DNA from: Pokkaliibacter sp. MBI-7
GTDB lineage: Bacteria > Pseudomonadota > Gammaproteobacteria > Pseudomonadales > Balneatricaceae
Direction of reading: 5' to 3'
Assembly (NCBI RefSeq): GCF_029846635.1
Contig: NZ_JARVTG010000002.1
Location: 1,157,501-1,221,500, forward strand
Length of the DNA stretch: 64,000 nt
Shown here piece by piece: positions 8,630 to 16,568 of the stretch (positions within the stretch are counted from its first letter, which is position 1; each line of letters opens with the position of its first letter). A program made the position numbers and the translations under genes. The notes under the pieces are model-generated. The model was given only the letters and a program-made list of their open reading frames with translations. It was not told the origin of the DNA and made no database searches.

Positions 8630-9460
8630 ATGGCCACAGATAACTCCAGCACTACACCGATGCCGACTATTTTCATCCCCCACGGTGGTGGCCCCTGTTT
8701 TTTCATGGAGCCTCCCTTTGGCCCCAAAGACATGTGGGACAAGATGGGGAATTACCTGCGCAGCATCGTCGCTTCCCTGCCCCGTCGCCCCAAAGCCGTA
8801 CTGGCAGTGTCAGCTCACTGGGAATGCCCACGTCCGACAGTGATGACCTCACCAGCGCCTTCCATGCTGTTTGACTACTATGGCTTTCCTGAACACACCT
8901 ACCGCCTTGAATACCCGGCCCCCGGCTCACCTGAACTGGCGGCCAGAGTTCAGCAGCTGCTGGCTGATGCAGGAATTACCTCTGACAGTGATAATGAGCG
9001 CGGCTTTGACCATGGTGTCTTCGTACCCTTTCTGCTGATGCTACCTGACGCGGACATCCCGGTGGTCCAGCTGTCATTACAGCGCGGGCTTGACCCCAAA
9101 CAGCACCTGCTGATTGGCAAGGCACTGGCTTCACTGCGTGATGAGGATGTGCTGATCGTCGGTAGTGGCCTGAGCTACCACAATCTGCGGCACTTCTTCG
9201 CAGATATCTACCAAATGGATCCAGCCGCGCAGGCGTTCGACAACTGGCTGAACGACACGGTGTGTCATCCCAACCCAATAGAGCGGAATCAGCGCCTGAT
9301 CAACTGGAGCTCTGCACCGGGTAGTCGCAGCTGTCATCCACGTGAAGAGCATCTGCTACCTCTTATGGTGGCAGCGGGTGCCGCAGATGCCGATCCGGGC
9401 AGCCGCCCCTACAATGATCACGTCATGGGCAAAGCGGTATCAGGCTTCCAGTTTGGCTGA
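8630..9460 (+). CDS. DODA-type extradiol aromatic ring-opening dioxygenase
   Basis: A 276-residue class III extradiol dioxygenase of the 4,5-DOPA dioxygenase/YgiD group. The N-terminal PTIFIPHGGGP carries the first metal His, AVSAHWECPRP (about 60-70) the second, and the tail has EEHLLPLMVAAGAAD with a conserved His. YgiD-type enzymes need a divalent metal and open catechol-like rings. ATG 8660 (10 codons in) is an alternative start; neither has a strong ribosome binding site. The gene is monocistronic and separated from dapA by a terminator at 9681-9721. The natural substrate is not known. Confidence 0.85.
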   Translation: MATDNSSTTPMPTIFIPHGGGPCFFMEPPFGPKDMWDKMGNYLRSIVASLPRRPKAVLAVSAHWECPRPTVMTSPAPSMLFDYYGFPEHTYRLEYPAPGSPELAARVQQLLADAGITSDSDNERGFDHGVFVPFLLMLPDADIPVVQLSLQRGLDPKQHLLIGKALASLRDEDVLIVGSGLSYHNLRHFFADIYQMDPAAQAFDNWLNDTVCHPNPIERNQRLINWSSAPGSRSCHPREEHLLPLMVAAGAADADPGSRPYNDHVMGKAVSGFQFG

Positions 9461-9780
9461 GCGGATATAGACCTTCTGGGCCTTGACGGCAGCTGACAAT
9501 TTCGCCAGACTGCTCGGCACCTGACACAGCCGTCACCGTTCGGCATGTCGACACTGATTTTGGACTGGATTCCCATGACTTTCTGCTCTAAACGCAAACA
9601 GCTCAAACGTAAGGTAGCGTTCAAACGCTAACTTGTTTGGTTGTTTGCGGGTAAGAGCGGATTAAACGAAATCCAGCAACAAAAAGCCCCGGTAGCCAAA
9701 CAGGCGCTACCGGGGCTTTTTGGTTTCCAGCGTCTGCGAATCTACCGCAAATTAAAAACATGACCTGTTGAGGACACATT
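9461..9780. other. Spacer between dioxygenase gene and dapA
   Basis: About 320 bases. It holds a strong terminator at 9681-9721 and, upstream of it, a tiny open frame at 9545-9631 (28 codons; inner ATG at 9575) whose last 18 residues are very basic (MTFCSKRKQLKRKVAFKR). No clear ribosome binding site supports the small frame, so it is not annotated as a gene. Confidence 0.4.
9681..9721 (+). terminator. Rho-independent terminator
   Basis: AGCCCCGGTAGC pairs with GCTACCGGGGCT around a short loop, with A-run before and T-run after, so it can work in both directions. It separates the dioxygenase gene from dapA, which starts 60 bases further on. Confidence 0.9.
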
Positions 9781-10653
9781 ATGTTCCGGGGATCGATTAC
9801 CGCACTTGTTACGCCCTTCCGCGATGGCCAGCTGGATGAGGCGGCGCTGCGCAAGATGGTTCGTTTCCAGATAGAACAAGGCAGCCATGGACTGGTACCT
9901 GTCGGCACCACCGGTGAATCACCCACACTGAGCGAAGAAGAGCACAAGCGGGTCATTGAAATCACCGTTGAGGAATGTGCAGGTCAGATCCCGGTTATCG
10001 CTGGCGCCGGTTCCAACAACCCCATCGAAGCGATCAAATATTCTCTGCATGCGCAGCAGGCTGGCGCTGATGCCACTCTGCATGTGGCAGGCTACTACAA
10101 CCGCCCTAATCAGGAAGGTCTGTACCAGCACTTCAAGATGGTACACGACGCTACTGAACTGCCCATCATTCTCTATAACATTCCTCCACGCACCATCGTT
10201 GGTCTGGATGTTGACACCATGGCACGTCTGGCCGAACTGCCCCGCGTGGTAGGTGTGAAGGATGCAACAGGTGACGTGACCCGCATCCTGACTGAGCGTC
10301 AGCGCATCACCAAACCTTTCAGCTACCTGTCCGGTGACGATATCGCTTCTGTAGCCTACAGCGTCGGCGGCGGCCACGGTTGCATTTCCGTTACTTCCAA
10401 CGTTGCCCCTGCTCTGGTTTCCCAGCTGCACGAGCTGTGCCTGAATGGCGACTACGCAGCCGCCAAAGCCCTGCAGGACCGTCTGGTGCCCCTGCATAAA
10501 GCGCTGTTCCTGGAGCCCAACCCTGCAGGCGCCAAATACGCCGCGTCACTGCTGGGTCTGTGCAGTGAAGAATGCCGTCTGCCAGTGGTTGCCCTGAGCG
10601 ACGCCAGCAAGGCTGCCATTCGCAGCGCCATGGAAGCACTGGAGCTGATCTGA
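9781..10653 (+). CDS. dapA: 4-hydroxy-tetrahydrodipicolinate synthase
   Basis: DapA condenses pyruvate with aspartate semialdehyde, the first committed step of the diaminopimelate/lysine pathway, in the cytosol. The 290-residue length is typical. Motifs seen are MFRGSITALVTPF at the start, GTTGESPTL (about 43-51), GYYNRPNQEG (about 106-115) with the catalytic Tyr in LYNIPPRTI (about 132-140), and the Schiff-base Lys in VVGVKDATGD (about 156-165). ATG follows GAGGACAC by a few bases. It is flanked by terminators on both sides and so is probably monocistronic. Confidence 0.97.
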   Translation: MFRGSITALVTPFRDGQLDEAALRKMVRFQIEQGSHGLVPVGTTGESPTLSEEEHKRVIEITVEECAGQIPVIAGAGSNNPIEAIKYSLHAQQAGADATLHVAGYYNRPNQEGLYQHFKMVHDATELPIILYNIPPRTIVGLDVDTMARLAELPRVVGVKDATGDVTRILTERQRITKPFSYLSGDDIASVAYSVGGGHGCISVTSNVAPALVSQLHELCLNGDYAAAKALQDRLVPLHKALFLEPNPAGAKYAASLLGLCSEECRLPVVALSDASKAAIRSAMEALELI

Positions 10654-10696
10654 TCAGCCCGATCATTTGCTAAGCACCTTTAGCAAATAGCCGAAA

Positions 10697-10730
10697 AACA
10701 AGAGCGGGCCTGAATGGCCCGCTCTTGTTT
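10697..10730 (+). terminator. Bidirectional terminator between dapA and the PepSY gene
   Basis: AACAAGAGCGGGCC pairs with GGCCCGCTCTTGTT around TGAAT. It lies 44 bases after the dapA stop and 35 bases from the end of the convergent PepSY gene, so it can serve both. Confidence 0.9.
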
Positions 10731-10764
10731 TATCTGCACTCACAACTTTTAAGGATAGATGGGC

Positions 10765-12153
10765 TCAGGCCATATCAACCTCTGCCTGAACACGGGATGC
10801 TGTCATTCTCCAGCGCATCACATCGACGATCAGAAAAGCCAGCAGGCTCACGCCCATTACCGGCAGACACCAGCCCAAACCTGTAGCAATCAGTACGACT
10901 GCCGTCCGCCAGCCGCCATTCAGGCGTTGCCAGGCATGAGTCAGTGTTTGCGCGGTCACCCCCGCCTGTGGACGTCGACGCCACCACATGCGATACCCCA
11001 GCACAATCATCACCGCCAGAGCCAAACCAAAGGCCGCCAGCAGCAGCTGGTTAGGCAGGCCAAACAGGATGCCCATATGGGCATCGATGCCCCAGCGAAT
11101 CAGTTTGGGAAGCAATGAGAAAGTGGCAAAGTCTGCCCGGCTGGTAATCGCCAGACTGCTGCCATCAATAGCAATGGTATCCACCTGCGTCGGCCAGGAG
11201 CGATCGACTTCACGTACCATCCAGGCTTGATCGGCGGCCTTGGGAGGGCGAATTTCGATTTTGGCGGCATCTATACCGCCATCCCGCGCTACCTTGAGGA
11301 TGGTATCGAACATCGCAGGATCAGCCAGGCTGACCATCGGGGCCGCTGCCTGCATCTGATGATCAGCATGCTCACCCATTGGCATGGCTCCGGCGCCTTC
11401 CAGCTGCAAGGATACGGAAGGAGTCACCCAGCCAAACTCGGAGCGTAGAGCGTCGATTCGATCCCCCGCCCATTTGGACCAGGTCAAACCTGTTGCAGAG
11501 AAAAACAGCAGCCCCAAGCCGATCCACAGCCCGGTCAGACCATGCAGGCGACGATGACGCAGGTAGCCATTGCGTTTGGCCACTTCGCTGCGGTTCTTGT
11601 TGCCGCCCGTCAGCCACAGCGCGAACCCTCCCAGCGCCGCGATCCACAGCCAGGACGCCGCCAGCTCACTGTAATTACGACCGACATCACCGAGCAGCAA
11701 ATGGCGATGCATATAGTCAATTTTGCTGCGCAGCGGCAGCACTCCACTGGTGCCGTAAACCACCAGATCGCCTTTGACGGCCAGCGTAATCGGGTCAACG
11801 AAAATGGCCCGACTTTCCGACTCACCCAACCCTGGCTCACTGAACATGACCCGTGTGGTGGCATGGGCGTCAGGTGCAGGCCGCACGGCAAACAGTTTGC
11901 CCTGCCCCGCCATTGCCGCCTGCGCCACTTCGATTTGCTCTGCCAGTGAATGAGCGGGGCCAGTTGCGGTGGTGGTCAGTTGATCCTTATACAGCCAGTC
12001 CTCCAGCTGCGGGGTCAGTACATAGGCCGTACCAGTCAACGCTGCGGCCAGAATAAAGGGCCCGACAAATAATCCAATGTAGAAATGCAGACGGGTAATC
12101 AATGCCAGTAAAGCAGCTGCCTGACTGACCTGAGAACGATTGATAGATGACAT
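10765..12153 (-). CDS. PepSY-associated transmembrane protein (PiuB/YddK-type)
   Basis: A 462-residue inner-membrane protein with a first helix LHFYIGLFVGPFILAAALTG typical of the PepSY_TM family, a second helix pair near 155-205, and one or two further helices around 340-420. Periplasmic PepSY-like stretches lie between. Members occur in siderophore/iron uptake loci or act as heme-binding reductase-like proteins. No iron gene is adjacent here. ATG 12153 is preferred; the frame extends upstream only to a TTG. The role in metal or redox handling is inferred from the family. Confidence 0.8.
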   Translation of the reverse strand: MSSINRSQVSQAAALLALITRLHFYIGLFVGPFILAAALTGTAYVLTPQLEDWLYKDQLTTTATGPAHSLAEQIEVAQAAMAGQGKLFAVRPAPDAHATTRVMFSEPGLGESESRAIFVDPITLAVKGDLVVYGTSGVLPLRSKIDYMHRHLLLGDVGRNYSELAASWLWIAALGGFALWLTGGNKNRSEVAKRNGYLRHRRLHGLTGLWIGLGLLFFSATGLTWSKWAGDRIDALRSEFGWVTPSVSLQLEGAGAMPMGEHADHQMQAAAPMVSLADPAMFDTILKVARDGGIDAAKIEIRPPKAADQAWMVREVDRSWPTQVDTIAIDGSSLAITSRADFATFSLLPKLIRWGIDAHMGILFGLPNQLLLAAFGLALAVMIVLGYRMWWRRRPQAGVTAQTLTHAWQRLNGGWRTAVVLIATGLGWCLPVMGVSLLAFLIVDVMRWRMTASRVQAEVDMA

Positions 12154-12383
12154 CTGATTTACCTGTATCAACCCACGTTACGACGGTAACAGCAGGACAG
12201 GACGATGATCACAGGCTGCCAGTACAGCCTGCCGCCGAGTTTAGAACCTGTTAACGATCTCGCGAGCGATAGCCAGTCAGAGCGAAAAGCGCTGAGGAAG
12301 CGACGTTTACTGGTGGTAAATGAGCATCCCTAAAGGCTGTTCAACGCCGTGTGACTGACACGCCGCAGATCGTAAGCACGTTC

Positions 12384-12794
12384 TCAGATGGAGAACCCGG
12401 CAGCAGGCGGCGCACGGGAATTAGCATGGGAATAGCAGCGACAGGAAGGTGGCTGCCAGCATGACGGACACTCTGGCGCGACGACTGCACCGCGCACAGC
12501 ACCGGCAAACGGCAGCTCATCCAGCAAGCCGGAGAGATGTGCCAGCAACGTACAGTAGCCACATGCATCATGCACACCGGTCACCGGTGTATCTGCATGC
12601 GTGTGCCGCTGCTCTGCACCAGACACTGCAGCGACGTGACACAGGGCCGTATCTGCAAACCCGGCCGCAGAATAGGAAGCGGCATTGAGCTGAGCGCCAA
12701 CCGGTGCCAGATACAACATCAACATCGACAACAACGCTAACCAGGCGGGAGCCCGGCGCATGTGGCGATGCTGATTGAAGGTTGTCTGATACAT
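12384..12794 (-). CDS. DUF2946 domain protein
   Basis: A 136-residue small envelope protein. It has an N-terminal hydrophobic segment (PAWLALLSMLMLYLAPVGAQ) that may be a signal or anchor, a His-rich middle (HTHAD) and the DUF2946 hallmark ACGYCTLLAHLSGL with a CxxC-like pair. DUF2946 genes often sit beside copper- or TonB-linked genes and the PepSY family. Start ATG 12794 (MYQTTF) is chosen because the upstream extension to 12878 has no family similarity. It lies upstream of, and co-oriented with, the PepSY gene (230-base spacer). Function is unknown; a metal link is inferred from the Cys/His content. Confidence 0.7.
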   Translation of the reverse strand: MYQTTFNQHRHMRRAPAWLALLSMLMLYLAPVGAQLNAASYSAAGFADTALCHVAAVSGAEQRHTHADTPVTGVHDACGYCTLLAHLSGLLDELPFAGAVRGAVVAPECPSCWQPPSCRCYSHANSRAPPAAGFSI

Positions 12795-12956
12795 GGGTGC
12801 TCTCAGAAATGCAGGCGCGCATTCTAGCGACAGCCTCTGTGAAAAGGCAGCGTGAAGTGCCGTTCCGGGGTGCGACAAAACAGCGCAGGTGCCTCAGGCA
12901 GCGGGTCTGCATAAATCGCGCTCATCACCAATGTGGAAAGAATGAGCACAATTGAG

Positions 12957-12983
12957 TAAAGACTTTGTCAGGCCAGCCGATAC
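12957..12983 (+). promoter_or_regulatory. FliA (sigma-28)-type flagellar promoter
   Basis: TAAAGACT (12957-12964), an 11-base spacer, then GCCGATAC (12976-12983) matches the FliA consensus TAAAGTTT-N11-GCCGATAA with conserved TAAA and GCCGATA. It lies 38 bases before the ATG of the DUF5610 gene, correctly oriented. Confidence 0.7.
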
Positions 12984-13021
12984 AGCGGGCATCCCCATAT
13001 CCAGACCAGAGAGGTAGGGAA

Positions 13022-13744
13022 ATGAAAATCGGTAACTATCAGGACACCGGTGGCCAGGTAAGCTATTCCAATAGCCAAAAAACTACCGGAAACACTTCCA
13101 GCAACAACGCCTCATCCAGCGCAACCGACAGTACCGAAGATAGCTCAGGTAGCCAGAGCAGCACTGCACTGGGCAGCGGGTTCAGCGTCTCCGACACCAT
13201 GGAAGAAAACCAGAACCAGATTAACCAGAAGCTGATGGAGGCGGTGTCCACCTTCCAAAGCTCGCTCAAAGACAGCGATGGCGCCCTGGGCCTGGTCATG
13301 AAGACCGTCATGGACCGGGTCAGTGAAAGCCTCAACGAAGACGGCAGCAGCTCCGACAGTACAGACAGCAGCAGCCAGGCCGGCTCCACCAGCGGCCCCC
13401 AGAGTACCAACCCCTACAGCGACAGCCAGAAAGACTACTGGTCACCAGAAAATACCGCCAAGCGCATCGTTGCCTTCGGTACAGGTTTCTTTGGCCAGTA
13501 TCTCGACCAGCACAGCGACAAGGATCTGGAGACCGCACTGTCTGACTTCAGTGCGCTGATCAGCGGCGGCATCGACAAAGGCTTCGATGATGCCAAGAAA
13601 CTGCTCGATGGCATGGGAGTGCTGCAAGGTGATGTGTCAGACAATATCGATGCCACCTATGAGCTGGTTCAAAAAGGTCTGAAAGACTTCATCGACAATT
13701 ACCCACGCCCCGACTCCAGTAGCTCGACGACCAGCAGCAGCTGA
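13022..13744 (+). CDS. DUF5610 domain protein, probably flagellar-regulon member
   Basis: A 240-residue, Ser/Thr-rich acidic protein. The DUF5610-type region spans about 50-225: a helical part (SVSDTMEENQNQINQKLMEA), a Ser-rich linker near 105-135, and a helical domain containing YWSPENTAKRIVAFGTGFFG (about 140-159) and a repeated long helix to residue 225. No signal peptide. Start ATG 13022 follows AGAGAGGTAGGGA closely; an upstream in-frame ATG (12965) would fall inside the promoter. The sigma-28 promoter upstream suggests expression with late flagellar genes, so it may be secreted or associated with motility; the function itself is not established. Confidence 0.75.
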   Translation: MKIGNYQDTGGQVSYSNSQKTTGNTSSNNASSSATDSTEDSSGSQSSTALGSGFSVSDTMEENQNQINQKLMEAVSTFQSSLKDSDGALGLVMKTVMDRVSESLNEDGSSSDSTDSSSQAGSTSGPQSTNPYSDSQKDYWSPENTAKRIVAFGTGFFGQYLDQHSDKDLETALSDFSALISGGIDKGFDDAKKLLDGMGVLQGDVSDNIDATYELVQKGLKDFIDNYPRPDSSSSTTSSS

Positions 13745-13760
13745 TCCTGCACGAGCGACA

Positions 13761-13793
13761 CATAAAAAAGGCGGGGCTTTAACGGCCCCGCCT
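13761..13793 (-). terminator. Bidirectional terminator between DUF5610 gene and fruA
   Basis: GGCGGGGC (13770-13777) pairs with GCCCCGCC (13785-13792). The A-run on the plus strand becomes a T-run for fruA transcription, so it mainly ends the fru operon. Confidence 0.88.
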
Positions 13794-13832
13794 TCGCTCA
13801 CTGCTGAGCAAACCTCACATCACTATTAACGC

Positions 13833-15608
13833 TTAACCCGCTACGGCCACCGCCTCAGCCGTTTTCTGTTTGACCAGCATATAACCGATACCGGTAATCA
13901 GTGAGCCAATCACGATAGCGCCGATATACAGCATCACATGACTAATGGCATTGGGAATAAACAGCACGAAGATACCGCCGTGTGGCGCCATCAGCTGCGC
14001 ATTGAAGATCATCGACAGGGCACCTGTCACTGCACCACCGACCATACAGCAGGGAATGACACGCAGTGGGTCTTTGGCCGCAAAGGGAATCGCACCTTCA
14101 GAAATAAAGCACAAGCCCAGCACGAATGACGCCTTACCGGCTTCCTGCTCCGCCAGCGTGAACTTGTTGCGCGCCAGGAAGGTGGCAATGCCCATGCCAA
14201 TAGCGGGTACCATCCCGGATGCCATGACCGCGGCCATCGGCTCATATGTCTGACTGGCCAGCAGCCCGACACCGAAGGTATAGGCAGCCTTGTTGACCGG
14301 GCCACCCAGGTCAAAGCACATCATCGCGCCCAGAATAACCCCCAGCAGTACGGCATTGGCAGAGCCCATGCTTTTCAGGAACTCAGTCATGGTCGACATG
14401 ATGGAAGCCACAGGGCCGCCCACCACATAGATCATCACTAGCCCGGTCAGCAGGGTCGACAACAGCGGGATAATCAGAATCGGCTTCAGGGCTTCGAGGT
14501 TTTTCGGTAGCTGCACCTTATCCACCAGGAATCTGGCGCTGTAACCGGCAATAAAGCCCGCCGCGATGCCGCCGAGGAAGCCCGCACCAATCGAGCTGGC
14601 CAGCATACCGCCAACCAGACCGGGCGCCAGACCCGGACGGTCAGCAATGGAATAGGCGATGTAGCCTGCCAGTACCGGAATCATCAGGGCGAAGGCAGAG
14701 CCACCACCGATTTTCATCAGCGCAGCGGCCAGTGTGCCTTCCTGCTTGAATGCCTCGATACCAAAAACGAATGACAGCGCAATGATCAGACCACCGGCTA
14801 CTACCACCGGCAGCATGAAGGACACGCCCGTCATCAGGTGCTTGTAGGCACCTGTTTTTTCTTTCTTGAAGGTCTTTTTCACCTCGCCCTGAGCAGCGGC
14901 AGCGGATTCAACCTGCGCCTCTGCCTGCGCCAGCCGGATGACTTCCGCTGACTTCTTGAGCGCGTTACCGGTACTGGTGCGATAGATACGTTTACCGGCG
15001 AAGGGCGCGGTGTCCACTTCGATATCCACGGCCAGAATGACCAGATCTGCCCTGGCAATGTCTTCGTCGCTCAGAGTGTTCTTGGCGCCCACCGAACCAC
15101 GTGTTTCCACCTTGACCTTGTGACCCTGACGGGTACCGGCGTCCTGCAGCGCTTCGGCTGCCATGAAGGTATGCGCCACACCGGTCGGACAGGCGGTCAC
15201 AGCGATGATATTGAGACAATCGCTGGCAACCGCAGGGGTGGCAGCGATGGCTACTGGCGCGCTCGATATCTTGGCAGCGGCAGAGACAGCCGCGCCTTCG
15301 ACTACTCGGGCATTGAGATTAGCGCGCTCCAGCCACTCCACCGGGTTTTCCAGTGTTTCGGTTACCGAACCACGGAATGCCCGTTTGCCCGCAAAGCGGG
15401 CCATATCGACCACGCCTTCGGCAGCAATAGCGATCAGATCTGCTGCGGCGATCTGCGCGGCAGTGAGCATCTGCGCGGGCTGTACGCTGGAGTGAATTTC
15501 TGCCGTGGCATCCCAGTTAAGTACAGCAGCGGCTTTTTTCAGCGCCGTTGCTGCCATAAAGCTGGTGGTCAGGCCACTGGGGCATTGAGTTACGATCAGG
15601 ACTTTCAT
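13833..15608 (-). CDS. fruA: PTS fructose transporter subunit EIIB'BC
   Basis: A 591-residue fructose permease that imports fructose and phosphorylates it to fructose-1-phosphate. Two EIIB-like modules are visible: an N-terminal copy with CPSGLTTSFMAA (Cys9) and a second with the active-site CPTGVAHTFMAAEAL (Cys140). A charged linker follows, then the EIIC membrane domain (about 255-580) with some eight to ten helices and the substrate loop AFISEGAIPFA-like sequence LCFISEGAIPFAAKDPLRV. It is third in the fruB-fruK-fruA operon, 9 bases after fruK. Confidence 0.95.
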   Translation of the reverse strand: MKVLIVTQCPSGLTTSFMAATALKKAAAVLNWDATAEIHSSVQPAQMLTAAQIAAADLIAIAAEGVVDMARFAGKRAFRGSVTETLENPVEWLERANLNARVVEGAAVSAAAKISSAPVAIAATPAVASDCLNIIAVTACPTGVAHTFMAAEALQDAGTRQGHKVKVETRGSVGAKNTLSDEDIARADLVILAVDIEVDTAPFAGKRIYRTSTGNALKKSAEVIRLAQAEAQVESAAAAQGEVKKTFKKEKTGAYKHLMTGVSFMLPVVVAGGLIIALSFVFGIEAFKQEGTLAAALMKIGGGSAFALMIPVLAGYIAYSIADRPGLAPGLVGGMLASSIGAGFLGGIAAGFIAGYSARFLVDKVQLPKNLEALKPILIIPLLSTLLTGLVMIYVVGGPVASIMSTMTEFLKSMGSANAVLLGVILGAMMCFDLGGPVNKAAYTFGVGLLASQTYEPMAAVMASGMVPAIGMGIATFLARNKFTLAEQEAGKASFVLGLCFISEGAIPFAAKDPLRVIPCCMVGGAVTGALSMIFNAQLMAPHGGIFVLFIPNAISHVMLYIGAIVIGSLITGIGYMLVKQKTAEAVAVAG

Positions 15609-15617
15609 GGGCTCTCC

Positions 15618-16568
15618 TTAACAGGAAAACGCAAGTGGCATGACAGACACTTGTTGTTTTAATTGATTGAGTCGTTCTGTGTCGGGAATACCAACACCAA
15701 TCTGACTGACTGCCAGTGCTGCCACTGCGGTCGCCAGTTGCAGAGTGTCGGCAACGGCAAGTTGATTGAGCAAACCATAGGTCAGACCGGCGACCAGACT
15801 GTCTCCGGCCCCGACGGTACTGACGACAGATACGCGGGGTGGCAGGGCCTGCCAGGCGCCGTCGCGACTGTACCAGCGCACACCGCGCTCGCCATCGGAC
15901 AACACCACGTGACGAATACCGAGAGCGAGCAGCTTACGCACTGCCTGCTCCTGAGCCTCAGCATCCGGCAAAGCAGTACCGGTCCACTGCTCAAGCTCTT
16001 CAACATTGGGCTTGATCAGATCAGGTACCGCTGCCACCGCGGCATGCAAAGCCTGACCACTGGTGTCCACCAGAATGGTCTTACCGTGCTGACGCAGCAG
16101 CCCGATAATCTGGCCATAGCTGTCAGCAGCCAGCCCGCGAGGCAGACTGCCACTCAGCACAAAGACGTCCGCCTGTTCACACAGCGCCAGCAGCCGTTGC
16201 TGCAAGGTCTGCCAGACGGCCTCGGAGACGGTGATGCCGGGTAAGTTGATATCGGTGACACGCCCCTGTTGTTCCGACAGCTTGACGTTGATACGGGTCG
16301 CGCCCTGCTCCAGCAGAAAGTGGTTATCCAGCTGTAACTGGGCGAACAGATGCTCAAACGCATCGCTGTTGTCCTGTCCCAGAATGCCGGTGACCGCCAC
16401 CTGCTCCTGCAGATCACGCAGTACCATGGCGACATTGATACCCTTGCCCGCTGGGCGCAGATTACCCTGTCTGGCCAGATTAACCTCTCCGGGCACAAGC
16501 TCACCCAGCTGCACTGTCAGATCCAACGCCGGGTTCAGCGTCAGGGTCACTACCGGGCGCTTAACCAT
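15618..16568 (-). CDS. fruK: 1-phosphofructokinase
   Basis: FruK converts fructose-1-phosphate to fructose-1,6-bisphosphate. The 316-residue PfkB-family protein starts VVTLTLNPALDLTV and has GKGINVAMVLRDL (about 40) and the C-terminal PfkB signature TVGAGDSLVAGLTYGLL with catalytic Asp (about 255). Start ATG 16568 overlaps the fruB stop by 8 bases, which is why the longer open frame to 16715 is rejected. The overlap means tight coupling to fruB. Confidence 0.94.
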   Translation of the reverse strand: MVKRPVVTLTLNPALDLTVQLGELVPGEVNLARQGNLRPAGKGINVAMVLRDLQEQVAVTGILGQDNSDAFEHLFAQLQLDNHFLLEQGATRINVKLSEQQGRVTDINLPGITVSEAVWQTLQQRLLALCEQADVFVLSGSLPRGLAADSYGQIIGLLRQHGKTILVDTSGQALHAAVAAVPDLIKPNVEELEQWTGTALPDAEAQEQAVRKLLALGIRHVVLSDGERGVRWYSRDGAWQALPPRVSVVSTVGAGDSLVAGLTYGLLNQLAVADTLQLATAVAALAVSQIGVGIPDTERLNQLKQQVSVMPLAFSC

